This document shows, in pieces, positions 1-5,407 of a stretch of 6,345 bases of DNA (position 1 is its first letter; each line of letters starts with the position of its first letter). The notes beneath the pieces were generated by a model. It did not search any database, was not told the origin of the DNA, and saw nothing but the letters and a program-made list of their open reading frames with translations. The position numbers and the translations under genes were made by a program. Source of the stretch: Actinomycetota bacterium (GTDB taxonomy: Bacteria; Zhuqueibacterota; Zhuqueibacteria; Residuimicrobiales; Krinioviventaceae); assembly GCA_011682565.1 (NCBI GenBank), contig JAACEJ010000489.1:1-6345 (forward strand). Direction: 5' to 3'.

Positions 1-57
1 TTTTCCTCTGAGATGATAAATCTACCAGTCCAGAATCGGAATGCGCTGTGCCGCCAT
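1..57 (-). other. Spacer after rnfG, leading to an off-window gene
   Basis: This stretch follows the rnfG stop codon and holds no recognisable gene. An ATG directly abutting the rnfG stop opens an 11-codon frame (57 to 22) encoding MAAQRIPILDW. It resembles no Rnf subunit and is probably not a gene. The stretch ends in a purine-rich ribosome binding site at the window edge. In the common rnfCDGEAB order the next gene would be rnfE, but none of its coding sequence is visible here. Confidence 0.5.
4..9 (-). promoter_or_regulatory. Ribosome binding site of the next gene (probably rnfE)
   Basis: Read on the minus strand, the last ten bases are CAGAGGAAAA, containing the Shine-Dalgarno-like AGAGGA. 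A start codon would be expected within a few bases beyond the left edge. That the gene is rnfE is inferred only from the usual gene order after rnfG. Confidence 0.45.
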
Positions 58-630
58 CTAATTCCGACTGATTTCTTTTTTCAAAATTTTGTATCCTGCA
101 ACAATAGATTTCGTGAGGGCGCGGGAAGAAATGGTCGCACCCGTAATACTTTGAATTTTTCCACCATCCTTGTCCACAGCCAGCTTTGCAGCGTTGCGAT
201 TGTGGAACTGATCCTGGAACCAGGGTGTTTTTTCGCCGTACTTGACTTCTTCAATACGGGAACCCAGGCCGGGAGTCTCCATTTGCGACATCACCTTGAG
301 TCCAATGATCTTTCCGGTCGAATCAACTCCAACCATTGTTTCGATGACACTGGAATATCCCTGTCCGTATGCAACAAAAGCGTATCCAACAAATTTCGAT
401 GTATCGGGGTTGGCATAGCCTCTATAGTAAAGAACCTTATCATCTTTTTTCACAGGGACAATAGCTGTTTTGTTCGCATCGGGCAGCGCAAGGATAAGGG
501 CGCGCTCCAGAACCAGTCTTTTTTGTTCAAGGATCAGCGGTTTGGTGACTTTATAAACAGCGGCAAGAGCAGTCGCTGCAATGACCGAGATGATCAGTAA
601 CAAGCCGCCGAGTTTGAGCATATCTTTCAT
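58..630 (-). CDS. rnfG: RnfG, FMN-carrying subunit of the Rnf complex
   Basis: RnfG is a membrane-anchored subunit of the Rnf ferredoxin:NAD+ oxidoreductase; its FMN domain faces the outer side of the cytoplasmic membrane. The 190-residue product has one N-terminal hydrophobic helix (about residues 7-25) followed by a soluble FMN-binding domain. The family motif ETPGLGSRI is at 118-126. The flavinylation motif is SITGATISS (161-169), where Thr166 is expected to carry FMN through a phosphoester bond made by an ApbE-type transferase; no apbE is in the window. The Asp usual three residues before the TGAT core's first Thr is Gln160 here. Length is close to the family norm. The ATG start overlaps the rnfD stop (ATGA) and has a near-ideal ribosome binding site upstream. 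The overlap and order after rnfD make the assignment firm. Confidence 0.95.
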   Translation of the reverse strand: MKDMLKLGGLLLIISVIAATALAAVYKVTKPLILEQKRLVLERALILALPDANKTAIVPVKKDDKVLYYRGYANPDTSKFVGYAFVAYGQGYSSVIETMVGVDSTGKIIGLKVMSQMETPGLGSRIEEVKYGEKTPWFQDQFHNRNAAKLAVDKDGGKIQSITGATISSRALTKSIVAGYKILKKEISRN

Positions 631-1664
631 GATTTCTTATCACCTCCAAAAACTTTCGGCTTTGTCCAGCGATCCAGAACCGGGGTCAGCAAGTTCATCA
701 ACAGAATTGAATAAGAGACACCTTCCGGGTAACCTCCAATTTGGCGGATGACCACGGTAATAATTCCACAGCCAATGCCAAAATAAATTCTGCCCTTAAA
801 GGTTACGGGAGAAGTCACCATATCCGTTGCCATGAAAAATGCGCCGAGAATAAGCCCACCGGAAAAGATGTGAAAAATGATATTGCCGCTGAAAAGGCCT
901 TCGGTACCGCCAAAAACCCAACTAAGCAGAGCGACAGTGCCGATATAACTAAAGGGAATTTTCCAGCCGATGTAGCGCTTGTACATCAAAAAAGCTGCGC
1001 CGAGCAATAATGCAATGACCGACGTTTCACCCAGGCAACCGCCGACCTGGCCTGTAAAAAGATGGCCGAATGAGTCATAAAGTTTGCCGACGGCATCATG
1101 AGCTTGCGTCACCTGAGTAATGGAATACTCTGAAGCGTGGGTGAGAATCTCTTTGGATTGCTTGAGCACGTTGAGGGGCGTTGCACCGGTTATAATGTCG
1201 ATACCGGAAACAGTCCCTCCGCGCGGCACGGCACCGGAAAACACCGTCATGTGCGTTGGCCAGGAGGCCAGAAGAAAAGCACGTCCAAGTAAAGCTGGAT
1301 TCATGGGATTGTAACCCAATCCGCCAAAAACCTGTTTGCCGACGATAATCGCAAAAAGTGACCCCACTGCCGGCATCCACAACGGCACGTCGGCCGAAAC
1401 ATTGAACGCCAGAAGCAGACCTGTGAGCAGTGCGCTGCCATCAGAAATCGTTACAGGGCGCTTCATTATTTTCTGAGCAAGCGCTTCGCCTATAATTGCC
1501 GAAGCGATGCTGATCAGCATAACCCAGAGAGCGCGCAATCCGAAAAAATACACCGCGGCAATTCCGGCCGGGATGAGTGACGCCGTGACAGAGTACATAA
1601 TTTTTGTCACGGATTCATGATCGGCGATGTGCGGCGAACTTGAAATGATAAATTTCTTATCCAT
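627..1664 (-). CDS. rnfD: RnfD, integral membrane flavoprotein of the Rnf complex
   Basis: RnfD is the large polytopic membrane subunit of the Rnf complex, related to NqrB, and takes part in electron transfer across the membrane and ion transport. The 345-residue product opens with the family signature SSPHIADHESVTKIM (8-22). Many hydrophobic helices follow, roughly at 23-42, 45-63, 76-90, 95-112, 122-135, 213-229, 236-252, 261-279, 291-309 and 315-331. The conserved FGGLGYNPMNPALLGRAF segment lies at 113-130. The flavinylation motif DIITGATPL (156-164) matches the full D-x-x-[ST]-G-A-T consensus, with Thr162 as the likely covalent FMN site. Length is normal and there is no disruption. The gene starts 30 bases after rnfC; its ribosome binding site is weak (GGTAG about ten bases upstream), so translation may depend partly on coupling with rnfC. 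Confidence 0.96.
   Translation of the reverse strand: MDKKFIISSSPHIADHESVTKIMYSVTASLIPAGIAAVYFFGLRALWVMLISIASAIIGEALAQKIMKRPVTISDGSALLTGLLLAFNVSADVPLWMPAVGSLFAIIVGKQVFGGLGYNPMNPALLGRAFLLASWPTHMTVFSGAVPRGGTVSGIDIITGATPLNVLKQSKEILTHASEYSITQVTQAHDAVGKLYDSFGHLFTGQVGGCLGETSVIALLLGAAFLMYKRYIGWKIPFSYIGTVALLSWVFGGTEGLFSGNIIFHIFSGGLILGAFFMATDMVTSPVTFKGRIYFGIGCGIITVVIRQIGGYPEGVSYSILLMNLLTPVLDRWTKPKVFGGDKKS
639..647 (-). promoter_or_regulatory. Extended Shine-Dalgarno of rnfG
   Basis: The minus strand reads GGAGGTGAT, complementary over nine bases to the typical bacterial 16S rRNA 3' tail, with eight bases before the rnfG ATG. It lies inside the end of rnfD. It is by far the strongest ribosome binding site in the window and fixes the rnfG start at 630, despite a second in-frame ATG at codon 4. 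Confidence 0.85.
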
Positions 1665-1694
1665 TAAATCTTTTCTACCGTTTTATGATCTTTC

Positions 1695-2615
1695 TCAACT
1701 TGCTTTTTTGCGTTTTTTGATAACCTCGCTCTTTCCGAAACGAATCAAATGCACTAAATTAATATATGCGGGACAAACATACGAACAGGAACCGCATTCA
1801 ATACAATCCAAGACATGATAGGCTTGTGCATCATCAAATTGATTGTGTTTGACAAAAGCACCAAGCATTTTGGGCATAAGCCCCATGGGACAAACATCGA
1901 TACAGCGAGCGCAGGAAATACAAGTCGTTTCCTGCCGGCGCCTGCTTTCTTTTTCATTGAGCAGCAAAAGTCCGGACGTTCCTTTTATAACAGGCACATC
2001 GAGGGAACTTTGCGCCAGGCCCATCATTGGACCACCCATAATAATTTTGCCGACGTCTTCGCAAAGGCCGCCGCAATATTCAAAAACATCCGAATAGGAA
2101 GTGCCAATTCGCGCCAGAACATTTTTCGGCTCGTTGATGCCATTGCCCGTCACGGTAACCACTCGTTCGACCAACGGACGCTTGTAAGCAACAGCGTCAT
2201 AAACAGCCGCGGCTGTGCCCACATTCTGCACAACAGCACCTACATCCATTGGTAATTTTCCGGCAGGAACCGTTCTGTCGACAACAGCTTTTATCAGTTG
2301 TTTTTCAGCACCCTGGGGATATTTTACGTGAAGGGAGAAAACTTTGAAAGGCAAGTTCAATTCGGAAATAACACGACGAAACGTTTCAATCGCATCGGGT
2401 TTGTTGTTCTCTATGCCGATAGCACCGACTTTTGCATTCAATATCCTGAGGATAATTTGCATCCCCAAAAGAATTTTCTTCGGTTCTTCCAGCATTAATC
2501 GGTGATCGGATGTCAAATAAGGCTCGCACTCTACGCCATTGAGGATGAGCGTATCGATCGGCTTGTCGGCAGGCGGACTCAATTTCACATGCGTCGGAAA
2601 GGTCGCACCTCCCAT
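1695..2615 (-). CDS. rnfC: RnfC C-terminal part (FMN/NADH, SLBB and 2x[4Fe-4S])
   Basis: This 306-residue piece holds the main redox part of RnfC. From its ATG it starts within the glycine-rich loop (MGGATFPTHVKL). LNGVECEPYLTSDHRLM follows at 25-41, and KYPQGAEKQLI at 98-108 is the typical RnfC segment. An SLBB-like region lies at about 152-200. Two bacterial ferredoxin-type motifs complete it: CISCARCIDVCP (Cys232, 235, 238, 242) and CIECGSCSYVCP (Cys271, 274, 277, 281). All eight cluster ligands are present. The tail is basic. In the wild-type gene this Met would be internal (residue 140 of the repaired protein). Separate translation is conceivable: the ATG lies five bases after the upstream TAG, with AGGA nine bases before it. 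Confidence 0.82.
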   Translation of the reverse strand: MGGATFPTHVKLSPPADKPIDTLILNGVECEPYLTSDHRLMLEEPKKILLGMQIILRILNAKVGAIGIENNKPDAIETFRRVISELNLPFKVFSLHVKYPQGAEKQLIKAVVDRTVPAGKLPMDVGAVVQNVGTAAAVYDAVAYKRPLVERVVTVTGNGINEPKNVLARIGTSYSDVFEYCGGLCEDVGKIIMGGPMMGLAQSSLDVPVIKGTSGLLLLNEKESRRRQETTCISCARCIDVCPMGLMPKMLGAFVKHNQFDDAQAYHVLDCIECGSCSYVCPAYINLVHLIRFGKSEVIKKRKKAS

Positions 2616-2620
2616 GCCCG

Positions 2621-3040
2621 CTAATCCTGCATTGCGAATTTGCGAATCCTGTCGATCATTTCTTTTGGATCGAGTTCGAGATAATCTTTCTGATAGCCAA
2701 TATCAGGATTCCATGTATCCTCGCCGTCACCATCAATAACCACAGATAAACTATTGAGCCCTAAAGGATGAGGACGCTTTTCTATTTTACCGACTGTCCC
2801 GGATATAGTAGCATGAACGGGAACAGAAACAAACCCTGCACTCTCGCTGAGAGGATCACCAACGCGAACCTGGGTCCCTTTCTCAACAATAGACTTTGAG
2901 GGAGCACCAATATGTTGCTGCAAAGGTATGATGACCCGGGCCGGTAAGGGCAACTTTTCGATTGGTTTTTTGTTTGTTAAACTTTTACTATCAGATGGAT
3001 GAACACCCCCGGAAAATGACCGCGCACTGAATAATCCCAA
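2621..3040 (-). CDS. rnfC: RnfC N-terminal part (barrel-sandwich domain), truncated
   Basis: This 139-residue piece is the N-terminal domain of RnfC. It has the family opening FSGGVHPSD (9-17), the segment PLQQHIGAPS (39-48), and the barrel-sandwich (lipoyl-like) fold signature around 59-83, including GFVSVPVHATISGTV. It ends with RIRKFAMQD; the last six residues (KFAMQD) arise from the frameshift. The start is a TTG with GGAG six bases upstream. An ATG further up in the same frame is closed by a TGA before the TTG, and no better ATG occurs before codon 128, so TTG is preferred. It begins 17 bases after the nrdR stop. Confidence 0.8.
   Translation of the reverse strand: MGLFSARSFSGGVHPSDSKSLTNKKPIEKLPLPARVIIPLQQHIGAPSKSIVEKGTQVRVGDPLSESAGFVSVPVHATISGTVGKIEKRPHPLGLNSLSVVIDGDGEDTWNPDIGYQKDYLELDPKEMIDRIRKFAMQD
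2632..2647. repeat. 8-base tandem duplication (TTGCGAAT x2) in rnfC
   Basis: The plus strand reads TTGCGAAT twice with no spacer (2632-2639 and 2640-2647). On the coding strand this is ATTCGCAA twice. Eight is not a multiple of three, so the duplication shifts the rnfC frame. With one copy the coding sequence reads ATT CGC AAT GCA GGA, giving I-R-N-A-G, the expected family sequence. The repeat is exact and sits precisely at the frame break, which makes slipped-strand duplication the simplest cause. Confidence 0.95.
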
Positions 3041-3046
3041 AACTCA

Positions 3047-3050
3047 CTCC
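3047..3050 (-). promoter_or_regulatory. Ribosome binding site supporting the TTG start of rnfC
   Basis: GGAG on the minus strand lies six bases before the TTG at 3040. It sits inside a four-codon frame (ATG TTT ACG GAG TGA, 3058-3044) whose ATG overlaps the nrdR stop as TAATG. This layout suggests that ribosomes finishing nrdR could feed directly into rnfC. The coupling is inference. Confidence 0.5.
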
Positions 3051-3057
3051 GTAAACA

Positions 3058-3504
3058 TTACTTTAACTGTTTCAATTCGCTCAGGAACTCCTCTTTCGCT
3101 TGAAAATTTCGATAAACTGATGCAAACCTCACATAAGCAATCTCATCCAGTTCCTTCAGTTCCCGCATCACAAATTCACCGACTGTATGTGAATCGACTT
3201 CTTCCTTGCTGATATCTCGCAATTCGTATTCTAATTTATTGACGATTTGTTCAATGGTTCCCATGGAAACCGGACGCTTAGCACATGCAACCTGGATGGC
3301 CCGATGAATTTTTTGACGATCAAACTCTTCCCTCCTGCCATCCTGTTTAATAATCCACAAGGGCACTTCGTCCAGTTGCTCACGCGTTGTGAATCTTCTG
3401 CGGCATTTGAGACATTCACGGCGCCTGCGGATGGTTTTACCGCCATCGCGAGTACGTGAGTCGATAACCTTCGTATCACTATAATTACAAAATGGGCATC
3501 TCAT
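3058..3504 (-). CDS. nrdR: NrdR, transcriptional repressor of ribonucleotide reductase genes
   Basis: NrdR binds ATP/dATP and represses ribonucleotide reductase operons when deoxynucleotides are plentiful. The 148-residue product has the family layout. An N-terminal zinc ribbon has Cys3, Cys6, Cys31 and Cys34, with the VIDSR signature at 13-17 and an Arg-rich DNA-binding segment (RRRREC, 26-31). A C-terminal ATP-cone domain spans about 49-139, opening with IIKQDGRREEFDRQKI (51-66). The MRCPFC beginning is the invariant start of the family, so the ATG at 3504 is right even though no good Shine-Dalgarno precedes it. The gene lies 36 bases after glyA and 17 before rnfC. I saw no convincing NrdR-box pair in the window, so its targets are probably elsewhere. 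Confidence 0.96.
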   Translation of the reverse strand: MRCPFCNYSDTKVIDSRTRDGGKTIRRRRECLKCRRRFTTREQLDEVPLWIIKQDGRREEFDRQKIHRAIQVACAKRPVSMGTIEQIVNKLEYELRDISKEEVDSHTVGEFVMRELKELDEIAYVRFASVYRNFQAKEEFLSELKQLK

Positions 3505-3540
3505 AATAAACCAAAGCTTAATCAGATACGAAAAATATTT

Positions 3541-4854
3541 TTATTCAGCAATATTATCAGAGTAAAGAGGAAATATCGAACAAAGGTCGAAAACCTGTTT
3601 TGCAACTTTTGTCCGGGTTGTTTCGCTGTCAATATCGAGAATAACCGTGTCAATCATTTCCGCGATAAGTTTCATCTCGTTCTCTTGCATGCCGCGTGTT
3701 GTTAAAGCAGGTGTGCCCAAACGGATTCCGCTGGTGACAAAAGGACTTTTATCATCGAACGGAACCATATTTTTATTCACAGTAATTCCGGCAGCTTCCA
3801 GTGCTCTCTCTGTTTGCTTGCCGGTTACATTATGGTTACGAAGATCCACAAGCATTAAATGTGTATCCGTTCCACCTGAGACAACTTTATATCCACGGTT
3901 CAGCAATTCGTCAGCGAGCGCCTGGGCATTTTTTATAATTTGTTTTTGATAATCAACAAAGTCCGGCTGAAGCGCCTCTTGAAAAGCCACAGCTTTTGCA
4001 GCAATGACATGCATTAAAGGTCCGCCCTGAAAACCAGGAAAGACATTAAAATCAATAATTTCAGAGACAAGCTTCACTCTTCCCTTCGGCGTTTTGATTC
4101 CCATATCATTCTCGCCATCTTTTCCAACGAGAATCAAGCCGCCCCGGGGGCCACGCAGTGTTTTATGAGTTGTGGATGTTACAACATGACAATGTTCAAT
4201 GGGACTGGGAATGAGTCCCACTGCTATCAGACCGGCTGGATGGGCAATATCAGCCACAAGTTTTGCATCGATTTTGTCTGCGATTTCACGAAAAGCTTTA
4301 TAGTCAATTTTCCGGGAATAGGCACTGGCCCCGGTGATGATCAGTTTCGGTTTTTCTTTCAAGGCAATTTGTTCGACCTGGTTCATATCAATTATGCCGT
4401 TTTCATTAACACCATAATGCACCATATTGAAAAAACGGCCTGAAAAATTGACCGGGCTGCCATGTGTTAAATGACCGCCATCGGAGAGGGCCATGCCCAT
4501 AACTGTGTCGCCATAGTTAACGAAACTGAAATAGGCTTCTATATTTGCCTGTGATCCGGAATGCGGTTGTACATTTGCATGCTCCGCCTTGAAGAGCTTT
4601 TTAGCTCTTTCGCGCGCCAAATCTTCGGCAACATCGACGAATTCGCAACCACCGTAATACCTTTTTGCGGGATACCCTTCGGCATATTTGTTTGTCATCA
4701 CCTGTCCCATCGCCTGCAAAACAGCCGTGCTGACAAAGTTCTCCGAAGCAATCAATTCCAGTTTGTTGTTTTGACGTTCAATTTCATGATGAATTGCGTC
4801 GAAAATTTCCGGGTCAACTTTTTGCAAAGAGTTCATATTGCTGCCAATATCCAT
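3541..4854 (-). CDS. glyA: Serine hydroxymethyltransferase
   Basis: GlyA is the cytoplasmic PLP enzyme that interconverts serine plus tetrahydrofolate with glycine plus 5,10-methylene-tetrahydrofolate, the main one-carbon source for thymidylate and purines. The 437-residue product shows LELIASENF (32-40), NKYAEGYPAKRYYGGC (55-70), GGHLTHGSP (126-134), Asp202 and His205 in ADIAHPAG, and the PLP lysine Lys231 in STTHKTLRGPRGG. The substrate-carboxylate arginine is Arg378 in TSGIRLG. By comparison with E. coli residues recalled from the literature (Asp200, Lys229, Arg363), the offset grows from +2 to +15. This indicates an extra stretch of about 13 residues between Lys231 and Arg378, within about 244-270 (containing GIKTPKGRVKLVSEIID), as in Bacteroidetes-type enzymes. 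The start is uncertain: ATG 4854 has little ribosome binding site, and Met7 (4836) is an alternative. It lies 12 bases after rpiB. Confidence 0.97.
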   Translation of the reverse strand: MDIGSNMNSLQKVDPEIFDAIHHEIERQNNKLELIASENFVSTAVLQAMGQVMTNKYAEGYPAKRYYGGCEFVDVAEDLARERAKKLFKAEHANVQPHSGSQANIEAYFSFVNYGDTVMGMALSDGGHLTHGSPVNFSGRFFNMVHYGVNENGIIDMNQVEQIALKEKPKLIITGASAYSRKIDYKAFREIADKIDAKLVADIAHPAGLIAVGLIPSPIEHCHVVTSTTHKTLRGPRGGLILVGKDGENDMGIKTPKGRVKLVSEIIDFNVFPGFQGGPLMHVIAAKAVAFQEALQPDFVDYQKQIIKNAQALADELLNRGYKVVSGGTDTHLMLVDLRNHNVTGKQTERALEAAGITVNKNMVPFDDKSPFVTSGIRLGTPALTTRGMQENEMKLIAEMIDTVILDIDSETTRTKVAKQVFDLCSIFPLYSDNIAE

Positions 4855-4866
4855 CTTTATTACAAC

Positions 4867-5307
4867 TTAACATCCACTCATGTTGTGTATTTTTTCAATC
4901 CGTTTCTGATGCCGGCCCCCTTCAAAATCATTTTCCAAAAAGGCATCGAGGATTTTTATAGCATCTTCCGCTGCTGTTGTTCTTCCACCCATGGCAAGAA
5001 CATTCGCATTATTATGCTTTCTGGCCATTGCTGCCATGTATTCACTACAACACAAAGCGGCACGAATGCCTTTTACTTTATTTGCCGTAATTGAAACGCC
5101 AATACCTGAACCGCAGACGACGAGACCAAACTGATATTTTCCTGAAGATACAGCTTTCGCTACTTTGAAAGCAAAATCCGGATAATCTACACGTTCCTCG
5201 CTAAAAGCACCAAAATCAAAATATTCAATATTCTTTTCCGACAAATGTGCTACGAGCTTTTCTTTGAGCCTGAAACCAGCGTGATCCGAACCCACCGCGA
5301 CCGACAT
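4867..5307 (-). CDS. rpiB: Ribose-5-phosphate isomerase B (RpiB/LacAB family)
   Basis: RpiB interconverts ribose 5-phosphate and ribulose 5-phosphate in the non-oxidative pentose phosphate pathway; some relatives act on allose or galactose phosphates. The 146-residue product has the family hallmarks. SDHAG is at 7-11, with Asp8 and His9; DYPDFA is at 41-46. CGSGIG (65-70) carries the Cys65 expected to be the catalytic base. Arg81 and His98 lie in KGIRAALC and ARKHNNANVLAMGGR, and the phosphate-binding GGRHQKRI is at 130-137. Cys65 and the GSGIG loop favour RpiB over LacB. The ATG at 5307 has AAGGAG seven bases upstream. It is the first gene after the terminator at 5360-5385 and so probably leads the operon. 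Confidence 0.95.
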   Translation of the reverse strand: MSVAVGSDHAGFRLKEKLVAHLSEKNIEYFDFGAFSEERVDYPDFAFKVAKAVSSGKYQFGLVVCGSGIGVSITANKVKGIRAALCCSEYMAAMARKHNNANVLAMGGRTTAAEDAIKILDAFLENDFEGGRHQKRIEKIHNMSGC

Positions 5308-5314
5308 GTACTTA

Positions 5315-5320
5315 CTCCTT
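5315..5320 (-). promoter_or_regulatory. Ribosome binding site of rpiB
   Basis: AAGGAG on the minus strand with a seven-base spacer to the ATG at 5307. It supports this start as the beginning of RpiB, in agreement with the canonical MSVAVGSDHAG N-terminus. Confidence 0.75.
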
Positions 5321-5332
5321 TACGCGACCATA

Positions 5333-5366
5333 ATCATAATGTCATTTTATACACTAGAAAACGGGA
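5333..5366 (-). promoter_or_regulatory. Weak candidate promoter for the rpiB operon
   Basis: The only gap large enough for a promoter in front of the rpiB-rnfG set is 5308-5407. On the minus strand TATGAT (5338-5333) matches five of six bases of the sigma-70 -10 box. A -35 at the standard distance would be a poor TTTTCT (5361-5356), partly inside the terminator stem; an alternative -10, TATAAA, lies at 5351-5346. The position is plausible, but the sequence support is thin. Confidence 0.25.
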
Positions 5367-5385
5367 GAGGAAAACCTCTCCCGTT
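5360..5385 (-). terminator. Rho-independent terminator of the TPR gene
   Basis: A perfect 11-base-pair stem (AACGGGAGAGG / CCTCTCCCGTT) closes a 4-base loop, which reads TTTT on the minus strand. The stem runs into a short T-rich stretch (GTTTTCTAG) in the minus-strand direction. It starts 22 bases after the stop codon of the TPR gene. The plus-strand exit has no T-run, so it acts in the minus direction. The U-tract is short, so some read-through into rpiB is possible. Confidence 0.8.
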
Positions 5386-5407
5386 AAAATCCCAAAACAG
5401 TCATAAT

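Larger units (their letters stand above)
1695..3040 (-). pseudogene. rnfC: RnfC, frameshifted by an 8-base tandem duplication
   Basis: RnfC is the peripheral cytoplasmic subunit of Rnf that binds NADH and FMN and carries two [4Fe-4S] clusters. Here the reading frame is split. The first part ends in a TAG at 2623-2621; the rest continues in another frame. The junction holds ATTCGCAA twice in tandem (minus strand, 2647-2632). Dropping one copy turns the sequence into an uninterrupted gene of 446 codons including stop (445 residues), a normal size for a compact RnfC, and recreates the conserved IRNAGLAGMGGATFP. Eight extra bases therefore fully explain the break. Both halves are otherwise well conserved and the downstream rnfD and rnfG are intact, so the lesion is recent, reversible, or an assembly artefact. 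As written, the split falls inside the glycine-rich loop expected to bind FMN/NADH, so normal function is unlikely. Confidence 0.88.

Noticed and set aside
22..57. 11-codon frame abutting the rnfG stop as a small gene
   Set aside because: It has no own ribosome binding site, its sequence matches no Rnf subunit start, and a better ribosome binding site follows it for the next gene.
13..600. Long plus-strand open frame (195 codons) opposite rnfG
   Set aside because: It is the antisense of a well-conserved gene, its protein has no recognisable domain or composition, and it has no convincing start site.
2618..2660. Programmed ribosomal frameshift in rnfC
   Set aside because: No X-XXY-YYZ slippery heptamer is seen at the junction, and the 8-base tandem repeat accounts exactly for the shift; a -1 slip would also leave three extra residues in the conserved loop.
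3532..3543. AAAAATATTTTT palindrome as a terminator between glyA and nrdR
   Set aside because: It has no G/C pairs and no room for a loop, so it would not form a stable hairpin; it is simple AT-rich sequence.
4561..5094. Plus-strand open frame (177 codons) across glyA and rpiB
   Set aside because: It spans two conserved minus-strand genes and the gap between them; its product is rich in Cys, His and Phe, as expected from antisense reading.
5308..5360. NrdR box upstream of rpiB
   Set aside because: TAGTGTATA resembles half of a NrdR box, but there is no symmetrical partner and no second box at the expected spacing.
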